NCBI GenBank assembly: GCA_035048495.1
Contig: CM068549.1
Span: 14,665,103-14,729,102, forward strand
Length of the DNA: 64,000 nucleotides
Direction: 5' to 3'
From: Euptelea pleiosperma
Lineage: Eukaryota; Streptophyta; Magnoliopsida; Ranunculales; Eupteleaceae
A model generated the notes under the pieces. The model saw nothing but the letters and a program-made list of their open reading frames with translations, made no database searches and was not told where the DNA came from. Below, in pieces: positions 8,827 through 18,205 of this stretch. Every line of letters begins with the position of its first letter. Position 1 is the stretch's first letter. The position numbers and the translations under genes were made by a program.

Positions 8827-10734
8827 AGCATATTGCCAATCCTTGGCAATTAGTGCGAAGTAAATGAGCTTAAAAGGGTTCTGCACATGCTGCACACTTT
8901 TTCATATTAGCTCCGGGAAAACACCGTTCGTCAAATTATTGAATGGATGCAAAAACAGTTACATGCTAGCGAAGAGTTTGAAAGTTTTGGCAAGACTACA
9001 GACTGATAATCATGACCCAGAATAGTCAGACTCTGCGTTTGTGTGTGCTCAACATTCTCATCATCCGACAGTAAAGATTTCCAGATCACCTCTAAGTTTT
9101 TCTGCCTCGACCTCAAATCTCACATGTTTAGCACTCAGAATAGAATCACACAAGAAGGGTTTTCTTCTTTTCTCTCAATTTATATGTGAGGAGATGTATT
9201 TAAAAGAGGCAAAAGATCTCACATATGTTTTATTTGAAGGAAGGACATCTTTAACAGAAGAAGATCTCATGATTGGAATACCACTTCACTCGGGAACGTC
9301 AGATCAAACTCTATAGCTTCCCTTTCTCCAATCTCCACATTTTATGATCGTGCTATCCTAGAATCAAGTAGGACTTTCTTGGGTTGTAATGAGGCTTAGG
9401 TCAGGTGTAGAGAGATACAGGATTTCAAAGATCTTGAGAGGATATTGCCATTTTTTTGAATTTTTCCTGCGACGTAACACCATTATCTGGTTCTTTTTCC
9501 TTTTTTTTTTTTTGTATTTTTCTCTTTTTCTTGATATTTCTGAGACTGCTCAATTTCTTTTCAGCTCTTCTTCATACTTTCTTTCTATATTTTGTTTTTG
9601 GCTTGAACCACTTTTTTTTCCTTTTGATTCTTCTTCTTTACTTTTCTTTTTCACGGTACACCCACATCAGTTATTCTTTTGTCCATCTCAAAATAAGGGT
9701 AGCCAGTCATATTTCGTAGCTGGACTGGATTTTAGGTTGATGGGTTTGCAAAGAAAAGGCTTTTATAGAATGGCTCAAGGGGTTTCTAGTGAAGTATAAT
9801 TCAGGTGAGTAAGAAGGCTGAATGGTTCAGAAAAATGGCCTAAATCATTTTCTAGGGTTTGCACTATCATGTATACTGTCTTGACTGGATATAGAGAAGG
9901 TTCTGTCGTAGTAATCCAATGTTGATGTCGTTCCGAGTTTTATGATCGAAGCAAAAGATAATGAGATCTCTCAACGAATATTGCGGGCATGAAGAATAGT
10001 GAGTCATCTTGTGACTCAGAATTGTTGTATAACACTCTGAATTGATTAAAGGCTCGAAAGCTCACTGGGTTAGGTCTCCACAATTATTCTCGCAGGATCT
10101 CTAGAATTTCTAAACTTAGGATGACTCTGATATTGATAGTGTACAATTGTGCCGAATATGAGTTTTTCTGAGTTTTCAAACCTGCTGTAGTCACGCTTGA
10201 ATTGACTCAACGCTAACTTTAAACAAAAATTGACATCCTCAATACTGACTTAACGGAGGTTTTCAGCTAATCAAAGTCAGGGTATTTGACACATTTTTTG
10301 AAATTCTAGAAAACTTTTGGAGAACATCGGAAATCACTCTAAAAACAACTTTCTTCTTCTTTTTTTTTTTTTTTAATCAAAATGAAGACATGAGTTTTGG
10401 TAAATACCCACCCCCAACCAAAAGACAGCACCGTCCTCGGTGCTCATGACCGGGACATAAAATGTTAAAAAATCGGTGATGATGATGCAAAGGATCAGGG
10501 AGGATGTTACCAAGTCAGCAGAAACTCGACAGTGTGTGGTACCTGATGATCGGAAGAATGAATGTACCTGCATTTCCAGAGATATAACAGTAATAACAAA
10601 TGCATGAGACTCATGTACTCTAGGAATACCGGAATTGCCTTTCCGAAAGCGCTAAGTTTTACGTCTTCAGCCAGACACAACGGGGGTGACAGGCACCCCC
10701 AACCAAGTTGGAGCACAGGAGACTGAGTGGATCA
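8817..10734 (-). other. Unit 1 non-coding region between integrase and 3' LTR
   Basis: About 1.9 kb without a credible ORF on the element strand. Athila relatives often carry an envelope-like ORF here; none is seen. On the minus strand GGTTGGGGG occurs three times, each beside a short hairpin: near 10682-10702, at 10411-10443, and at 8818-8850 against the LTR. Poly-A/purine-rich stretches lie near 9490-9510 and 10351-10374. The latter directly precedes TGTTTTTAGAG and is the alternative polypurine tract for a longer LTR ending at 10347. Confidence 0.6.
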
Positions 10735-11892
10735 TCAGTCGACATAGACAGGATCGATGAGATCGATCTCAAAAGTCTGAATGAATAATACGTCAAGTTC
10801 ATGGAACTGTTTAAGACGCTGGCCATTTACCTGGAATGAGGAGTGATCCTTGGGATCCTCAATAGTGATTGCCCCAAAGGGTGTGACTGCTGTGACCGTA
10901 TAAGGACCGGTCCACCTAGACTTCAATTTCCCAGGGAAGAGATGAAGACGGGAATTATAAAGAAGGACCTTCTGTCCTGGATGGAACTCTTTCCTGAGGA
11001 TGCTCTTGTCATGTATCCACTTCATTTTTGCTTTGTAATTCTTGGACAAGTTGTAGGCATCATTTCTGAGTTCTTCTAACTCATTCATTTGAAGTTTTCT
11101 CTCCTCCCCTGCAGAGTCGAGGTCGAAGTTGAGTTTCTTAATGGCCCACAGGGCACGATGTTCAATCTCTACCGGAAGATGACAGGGTTTCCCAAAAACC
11201 AGACGATAGGGAGACATATTGAGTGGGGTCTTGTAGGCGGTTCTGTATGCCCATAAAGCATCAGTGAGACGAGTAGACCAGTCTTTACGTGTGGTATTGA
11301 CTGTCTTCTCCAAGATCTGCTTGATCTGACGATTAGAAACCTCCACTTGACCACTAGTCTGCGGATGATAAGCTAGGGCAACCTTATGGGTTACCCCATA
11401 CTTTTTCATTAATTTCGCGAATATCCTATTGCAGAAATGGGTGCCCCCATCACTAATGATGGCCTTAGGGGTACCGAATCGGGCGAAGATGAACTCCTTT
11501 AGGAATTTGACCACTACTTTGTGGTCATTGGTCTTGGTGGGAATGGCTTCTATCCATTTGGATACATAGTCTACCGCAAGGAGAATGTACTCAAAACCAT
11601 AGGAAACTGGAAATGGGCCCATGAAGTCGATGCCCCAAATGTCAAATATTTCATCGACCTGGATGGGAGTTAGGGGCATCATGTTCCTCTGGGAGATGCG
11701 GCCTAGATGCTGGCAATTAGGACAGGTTTTGCTGTAGATGTGGGCATCTTTAAATAGTGTAGGCCAGTAGAATCCGCATTGCAAAACTTTTTCTGCAGTT
11801 TTCTTAGTACTGAAATGACCACCACAAGGTTGGTCATGACACGAGGACAAGATATTGAGTTGGTCCGACTCAGGGACACAGAGACGAATGAT
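10735..11892 (-). pseudogene. Unit 1 integrase (pol C-terminal segment)
   Basis: Integrase inserts the element's cDNA into the host genome. The segment between the TAG at 11893-11895 and the terminal stop reads open. Numbered from the first residue after the TTG at 11850, the HHCC zinc site is H5, H12, C43, C46. The catalytic triad is D75 (GIDFMGP), D134 (ISDGG) and E170 (GQVE), with 58 and 35 residues between, a canonical DD35E. A GPY/F motif lies near residue 315. There is no chromodomain after it; the frame ends IDPVYVD. It has no ATG of its own and is the tail of a gag-pol polyprotein cut by upstream stops, so it is unlikely to be made. Copies 2, 3 and 5 read the same. Confidence 0.85.
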
Positions 11893-12666
11893 CTAGTCAG
11901 GACAGTATTTATACAAATAAGGGTCATCCCAAGAGTAGTACTTAACTCTTGCTAGGAATTGGTTTTTGTCCTGTTTTGACCAGTGTGAAGGCATTTCTTC
12001 GGTGACAAGGTAGTTGACAATGTCAGCATACCAAGGATTAACAGAGATGGCGAACAGTTGTTCGTCTGGAAAGGTTTCAGGGATGGGCTGGGTGTCGAAG
12101 GATGACTCTAAAGTCAGTCTAGACAAGTGATCAGCCACTACATTCTCAGTTCCTTTTTTATCCTTAATCTCGAGGTCGAATTCCTGCAGTAAGAGAATCC
12201 ATCGAATTAATCGAGGTTTGGTTTCCTTTTTCGACATGAGATAACGAAGGGCTGCATGATCAGTGTACACAACCACCTTAGTGGCTAAGAGGTACTGACG
12301 GAATTTATCAAGGGCGAAGACTACCGCCAGGAGTTCTTTCTCAGTGGTAGAGTAATTCATTTGGGCAGAGTTAAGAGTTTTGCTCGCGTAGTAGATCACG
12401 TGTGACCTTTTGTCAACTCTCTGCCCTAGAACAGCGCCTAACGCGTAGTCAGAAGCATCGCACATTACCTCGAAAGGTAGAGTCCAATCTGGGGGACGGA
12501 TAATGGGTGCAGTAGTGAGCTCAGATTTGAGACGCTCAAATGCCTTGACACAGTCAGCATTAAAGTCGAAAGGACTATCTTTAGCTAGAAGATGGGACAG
12601 AGGTCGAGCGATTTGAGAGAAGTCCTTGATGAATCGCCTATAGAATCCTCCGTGTCCCAAAAAGGA
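11893..12666 (-). pseudogene. Unit 1 RNase H segment of pol
   Basis: RNase H degrades the RNA strand of the RNA-DNA hybrid during reverse transcription. This 255-residue open segment lies between the TGA at 12667-12669 and the TAG at 11893-11895, in the same frame as its neighbours. It starts with the RT connection ([11 protein letters not shown]). RNase H acidic residues follow: D in MCDASDY (near 68), E in STTEKEL, D in [10 protein letters not shown] (near 134) and D in VADHLSRL (near 177). The end belongs to the RNase H-integrase linker. Only one RNase H is present, unlike Tat-branch elements, which carry a second. No separate start codon exists. Confidence 0.85.
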
Positions 12667-14325
12667 TCAGATGTCACGCACGGACTTAGGAATGGGCAAG
12701 GTCGAGATGATATCGATTTTAGCTTTGTCGACCTCAATGCCCTGATGGGAAATGACATGTCCCAGAACAATGCCCTTCTTCACCATGAAGTGGCATTTCT
12801 CCCAATTGAGGACAAGTCGCTTGTCCTGACAGCGGTGAAGTACAAGCCCTAGATGGTTCAGACAGTCATCAAAGGATGACCCAAAGACTGAGAAGTCATC
12901 CATAAAGACTTCGAGGAATTTTTCCACCATGTCAGAGAATATGCTCATCATACACCTTTGAAAGGTCGCGGGTGCATTGCAGAGGCCAAAGGGCATGCGC
13001 TTGTAGGCAAAAGTGCCAAAGGGACAGGTGAAAGTTGTCTTCTCGTGGTCCTCAGGGGCGATTGGTATTTGATTATACCCTGAGTAACCATCGAGGAAGC
13101 AGTAATAGGAATGACCTGCTAGTCTCTCCAACATCTGGTCGATGAAGGGTAAAGGAAAATGGTCCTTCCTAGTGTTGGTGTTGAGTCGTCGGTAATCGAT
13201 GCAGACTCTCCACCCTTTCTTCAGGCGCTGGGTGACCATTTCCTTATGCTCATTTTCCACAACTGTGAATCCTGCCTTTTTAGGGACGACATGAATAGGA
13301 CTCACCCATTTGCTATCGGAGATGGGGTAAATGATACCCGCATCTAACAGTTTAAGGACCTCGTCCCGGACTACATCCTTCAAGACGGGGTTCAACCTCC
13401 TCTGGTGTTCTCGAGAGGTTTTGGATTCATCCTCAAGATAGATGTGATGTTGGCACACCGAGGGGTCTATGCCACGAATATCATCTATAGTCCAACCTAT
13501 CGCAGATTTGTGCTCGTTGAGCAGCTCGAGAAGTTTTTTACGTTCACTCTCAGACAAAGCGGAAGTAATAATGACAGGGTAGGTTTCCTTAGGACCAAGA
13601 TAGGCATAGGAAAGATCTGTTGGAAGTGGCTTGAGCTCCAATATTGGAGCAGATGGAGTAGAAATAGGTGTCACAGAAGACACGGATTGAAGAGGTATGA
13701 CTTTAGTAGGTAAAGGAAGGATGGGTTCTCTGGCCATGGTTATCAGAGGCTCGAACTCGATGAGAGGAGCGGGGATCTCTATCAGTGGAGTAGTCTCCAA
13801 AAGATCATTGAGATCAGAAATAGCTGACTCTGTTGCAAAGTCAGCTCCAAAGTGTTCTAGACACTGCTTAAGAATATCTTCGGTGGAGTCCGGGATTAGA
13901 CTCTCAACGGCACACATTTCATCGGTCACTTCGCGATCGGCATCTTGTTGCATTAAACGAAAGATGTTGACCTCAGCTTTGAGGTTACCGAAAGCAATGG
14001 ACATGTTTCCGTCCCGGCACCCGATGTGTGCGTTCGCGGTGGCAAGGAATGGACGGCCTAAGATGACCGGAATGCGGTTATCCTGACACGGCTCGGTGTC
14101 AAGAATGATAAAGTCCACAGGATAATAAAAGTCAGCGACTTTTACTAGGACATCTTCAATGATTCCTCTTGAAATCTTGATGGACTGATCAGCCAATTTC
14201 AGGGTGACATTAGTAGGCTTCATATCTTTCAGTCCTAACTGCTGATATACCGAGAATGGTATGAGGTTGACGCTAGCCCCTAAATCTAGCAAGGCAGTGC
14301 AGCTAAAGTTGTCACCAATTTCACA
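12667..14325 (-). pseudogene. Unit 1 protease and reverse transcriptase segment
   Basis: This open segment runs from just after the TAA at 14326-14328 to the TGA at 12667-12669. The aspartic protease active site is LLDLGASVNLIP at the start, with the flap-side ILGRPFL about 75 residues on. Reverse transcriptase motifs follow: DAGIIYPISDSKWVSPIHVV, WRVCIDYRRLN, FLDGYSGYNQI, FGLCNAPATFQ, and the catalytic FMDD (residues about 463-466), a YxDD variant usual in Athila-type elements. The next part, VLNWEKCHFM and GIVLGHVIS, is the RT thumb. It copies element RNA into DNA. Stops on both sides, shared by all copies, make it a pseudogene although all visible catalytic residues remain. Confidence 0.88.
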
Positions 14326-14328
14326 TTA

Positions 14329-14547
14329 GACAGTTGGGCTACCTAGATCCTTGTGTTTGATCACACTGTTGCGTTGAATGAACGCGGTAGCTTTTTCGGC
14401 CAAGAAGGCAGCTTTGGGTACATGCGTACGCCGCTTAACTGTGCACAAGTCCTTGAGGAATTTGGCATAGGAGGGAATTTGCTTGATAGCAAAAAGGAAT
14501 GGGATATTGATCTGGACGTCTTTAAAGACGTCTAAGATCTCTGAGAA
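14329..14547 (-). pseudogene. Unit 1 Gag-protease linker between two stops
   Basis: A 73-codon segment in the same frame as gag and pol, bounded by TAA at 14548-14550 and TAA at 14326-14328. It reads FSEILDVFKDVQINIPF and onward, the conserved stretch preceding protease in Athila-type polyproteins. It confirms that gag and pol were one continuous frame. Confidence 0.7.
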
Positions 14548-16491
14548 TTACTGATCCCGCTTATCTTGGACAAGTCTGTCCGGGAAGGGAGGCTTTACTC
14601 GACAAATGGATTTGTCTTTAGCATTCGATTTCTGCACAGGGATATCAGATGTTGGTGAAGAGGTGGAAGAAGCAGAGGTAGGATTGGTACGAGTTTCCTC
14701 TGTACGAGTGATGGGTGCTGGAGATGGCACCGGTGGTGGTTGGACTCCCATGTCCACAGTTTTTCCAGATCGTAGGGTGGTTACAGCTTGCACCTCCCCT
14801 TGATAATTCTCATTCTGGCTTTGAGATTGGGAACCGATCTCATATACTGCTCCTTTGGCATTTCCTTTTGGGTTGGCGATGAGTTGGCTAGGAAAGATCC
14901 CCTTAGCCTTCTCAGCTTCCAAGTTACCTAGACGTTGCTCTAGACGAAGCATGGATTGCTGTTGCTGTTGCTCTAGGCGTTGCATAGATTGAGTAATGAG
15001 TTGAGCTAGAAGGTCCTCAATACCAGGTTTGGGGACCGACTGTTGGGGAGCAGCTAATGGGAGCTGAGACACCAATTCGCAACTCGAGCTCATCGGGGCA
15101 TTATAGTTATAGGCGGAAGAATTAGTTGGGACAATCTGTTGGTTCTGAAAGTTCTGGGGAACTCTTTGCTGATTCTGAAATGTGCTCTGTTGTCCAGAGT
15201 ATTGACTCTGTTGGAACTGCTGGTTCTGAGTAGATGGGTACTGATTCTGCTGATATTGTCCCTGATTGAATTGCCTATTGGGTTGATTGAACCCAGGAGG
15301 ATACATGCCCTGAGGCTGACGCGGAGGTTGAGCTTGTGGTTGAGTAGACTGCGGCCTCCAAGAGAAGTTAGGGTGGTTTCTCGTGTCCGGATGATAAGAT
15401 TGACTATACGAGTTCTGAGTGGGTGGTTTGTATGTGCTGAAAGCACAAACTTCTTCCTGAAGAGGATTAGACCATCCTTCATTCAAAGGACAATGCTCAG
15501 TAGTATGGGAGGGTTGCAGACAGAGGGTGCAGGATTCCATAGGGCTCTCGTGTCCCACATGCATGACTGGGGTAGATTGTTGAGTAGGTTTTTGTACAGA
15601 CACAGCCAGTGCCGAGACTGACTTGCTCAACTCTTGAATGACAGATCGAAGCTCAGTATCAACTGTAGCATCATGTCCCTTGGTTGTCCTTTGGACTGAA
15701 GTGGTTCGACTGAACTCTGAGTCATTCGTCCAATGTTGAGAGTTTTCTCCTAACTCTCCCAAGAATTTGTATGCATCGGTCGGAGTTTGGTGCAGGAATT
15801 TTCCTTGGCACATTGACTCTACCATGGTCCGGGACTCATCAGTAAGTCCCTTATAGAAGACGTGGACAAGATTGCCCTTGTCGATGCTATGGTGGGGACA
15901 CTTAGTCAGGTAGTCTTGGAATCTATCCCATGCTTCAAAAAATTTCTCATCGGACTTCTGTCTAAAGTCCTGAATGAGTTGCTTCATTTGGTTGGTCCGA
16001 GTCATGGGGTAGAATTTAGACATGAATTTGCCCACCAATTCTTTCCAACTGCTGATTGAATCAGCGGGTAAGGAGTAGAGCCAATCTGAGGCTCGGTCTT
16101 TGAGCGAGAATGGAAAAACTCGCAAACGGACATTGTCATCATCGAGGTTCTGATTCTTGAAAAGTAGGATGACATGTTGGAATTCCCTAATATGGGAATA
16201 TGGGTCTTCTCTTGGGAGACCACGAAAGGTAGGCAGCATTTGGATCGTCTGCGGTCTGATCTCAAACTGTACCGCCGTAGTAGGTGGGAGAATAATGCAA
16301 GTGGGCGGATTCGCAGAAATAGGGGCGAACGTCTCGATAAGAGGTCGTTCGACTGCCATGACTACAAAGGTAGTAGTACTGGGGGAGGCGGGTGGGGAAA
16401 GAGATGGGGAAGAATTCAGTGGAGGATCCACTGTAGGTACGTGATTCTCAGATCGAACCAAGCGTTTGTTCGAACGATTCCAAACGGGCAT
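14548..16491 (-). pseudogene. Unit 1 Gag segment
   Basis: Gag packages element RNA in cytoplasmic particles. The open frame extends to a TTG at 16506; the first ATG is at 16491, the likelier plant start, giving about 647 residues. The retrotransposon gag domain covers about residues 90-220 (FRGLPREDPYSHIREFQ, LRVFPFSLKDRASDWLYSLP). A CCHC knuckle, CTLCLQPSHTTEHC, lies near 321-334. A Q/N/P-rich stretch (about 355-470) and a Q-rich likely coiled coil (MQRLEQQQQQSMLRLEQRL) follow. The frame ends at TAA 14548-14550, in frame with protease beyond, so this stop is a lesion and not a natural gag terminus. Base 16473 differs from copies 2-4, giving Ser instead of Pro near the N-terminus. Confidence 0.85.
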
Positions 16492-18188
16492 GCGCGAATG
16501 AAGCAAGCTCTATACTTGGCAAAAAGTTGCCAGAGAGGAACACTATCCTAAATGATGCACACCAAGCACAGATAATCCTATTCTAAGCAATCAGGATATA
16601 TTTTAGGAATTATCTTTGTTAGTTTTGGGGCTAGAGTAGATTATGACAGTGGGCGGACCACTGGTTTATCTTTTAACCGCCGGACTAACTGTTTTGCACT
16701 CAGAGGTTCTCACCAGGCTACACTCTTTAGAGAGAATCCTTTAGTACTAACTCTAGTTAACAACAAGGCAATCCGAAGCCTAGACAGACGTGCGGCACAA
16801 TGGCTGACTTAAGTACGTCCCAGACTAACCGGATTGGTCAAGTGTATAAGAAGAGTGTTCCCTCGGGTTAAGCTCGGGTTGATGCGTGTTCCTAGTCCAC
16901 ACGTAACTAACCGCCGAATAGTCCAAGATGCCACGTCGAGCTCAGTGTACTTGAGTAGCAGGGACTTATGGGTGTGTTAGACAACAGGGACCCGCGCTCG
17001 TGGTCTTATTTCGATTGGATGTTAAGCGGGTTCGCTTTGCGTGGATTTTTCCTCGAACACCGGGCTAATTGGCTCTACTTCTTGATTCTTTTTAATTAAA
17101 TGGAGCCTTGGGATCAAATCAGTTGGAATGATGAGGTGGGTGATGAAATCCCACCAGTTTCAATTTGGAGCAGGGTCTGCTCTCTTAGAGTTGATTGATT
17201 AACGGCCACGCCACGCAAGTCGAAGAATATGGATGCGAAAGCAAATAGACAAGCGGCAATGAGTCACCCAATGGCGCAGTATCGCATTCAAGGTGAGGAT
17301 AGAGACTTACCTCCCGTGGGCCACGCCACGGGGTCGCCTCCGTGGGTTAGAGAGGGGTATCCTAATGGGCTTGGGCCCGACTCCACCTCTTTGAGCTTTC
17401 GCTCTCTACCCACACTGGATCGTGTTCCTGCAGAAACAGTTAGATCGCACGGTCTAGGTATGTGGGATTCTATTTGGAAGATCCTTGCCTTTTTAGGGTT
17501 CACTGAACAAGCACTGAATTTAGGCAAGTTTTTGAATTAATTTCCAAATTCGAGATGGGTTAAAATTTAGGAATTCCCAGATTGGAAAATACCTAGATTG
17601 GAAAGTTTCCCGAACTGTGGAGATCTTCCAAGAAAGATTTGATTGCGAGATCCCTTATAATTTTTGGGAAATTTCCCAAAATTGAATTTCTGCTAGATTT
17701 GGGGTGTTTCCTTTTGCAGACTTTTCCAAATTCGGAAGATTTCTAAAGATAGAAATTCTTCTAAAGAGGAAACTTCTAAGAGGGGAAACCCTAATTTAGC
17801 AAAGTTTCAAGATTTTAGAATCTTTCCAAAAATCGTAAATCCTTGATTGGTGATTTCTAAAAATCTGCAGAATATAAAACCCTAATTTTTTTGAATTTTG
17901 ATTTTATTATTTTTGTGGTAATTTCCACTTAATCTAGGGTTTCTAAAAAACCCTAGAACAAGATCTAGCAGTTATATGGAAAGCTGTAAAAGTCCTAAAT
18001 TATTACAAATTGCACTCGGCCTTCCGAGGCATTAAAAATAGTAATTTAAAAACTGCTAAAAAAAATCCCTAAAAACACAAAATAGAATGTTTCCCGAAAA
18101 GGTCGGGCTGGCCAAATTGAGCAGCTTTTCACTTCAGCAACTTTCCAATTCCGTCTTTACGTCCTTTTTCGCACTCCCGAACACCCGA
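16492..18188 (-). other. Unit 1 long 5' leader
   Basis: About 1.7 kb between primer-binding site and gag. Minus-strand ORFs here are short (79 codons at most) and resemble nothing known. It contains a 20-bp perfect palindrome at 17662-17681 (TTTTGGGAAATTTCCCAAAA). There are two AAACCCTAA telo-box words on the + strand (17786-17794, 17877-17885) and the inverted pair CTAGGGTTT/AAACCCTAG at 17934-17956. A long leader is normal for Athila-type elements and may hold packaging signals. Confidence 0.55.
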
Positions 18189-18203
18189 GCGGCAGCGGCG
18201 CCA
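18189..18203 (-). other. Primer-binding site, unit 1 (tRNA-Asp type)
   Basis: Two bases inside the 5' LTR end the minus strand reads TGGCGCCGCTGCCGC. From memory, the Athila primer site complementary to the 3' end of tRNA-Asp starts TGGCGCCGTTGCCG, so 13 of 14 positions agree. The site recurs at 30476-30490, 42762-42776 and 55046-55060. It fixes strand and the left edge of each LTR. Confidence 0.8.
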
Positions 18204-18205
18204 TT

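Noticed and set aside
5919..10347. 4.43-kb LTR as the primary annotation
   Set aside because: Possible, but the hairpin plus GGTTGGGGGT next to TGTGATATTCG at 8816 better fits the layout known for related elements. Kept as an alternative.
13159..13713. + strand ORFs opposite the RT region, repeated in each unit
   Set aside because: Shadows of the conserved minus-strand pol frame; no domain content.
15139..15621. 160-codon + strand ORF opposite Gag, repeated in every unit
   Set aside because: Antisense shadow of the Q/P-rich gag frame; leucine/arginine-rich low-complexity translation with no known domain.
10735..16506. Treating integrase, RNase H, RT and Gag as four separate genes
   Set aside because: All lie in one reading frame, three of the open segments begin at TTG with no ATG, and conserved polyprotein sequence runs through the stops.
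17229..17540. 103-codon + strand ORF in the leader, with a 79-codon minus-strand ORF beneath it
   Set aside because: No recognisable domain and broken in unit 3. It lies in an untranslated leader; probably chance.
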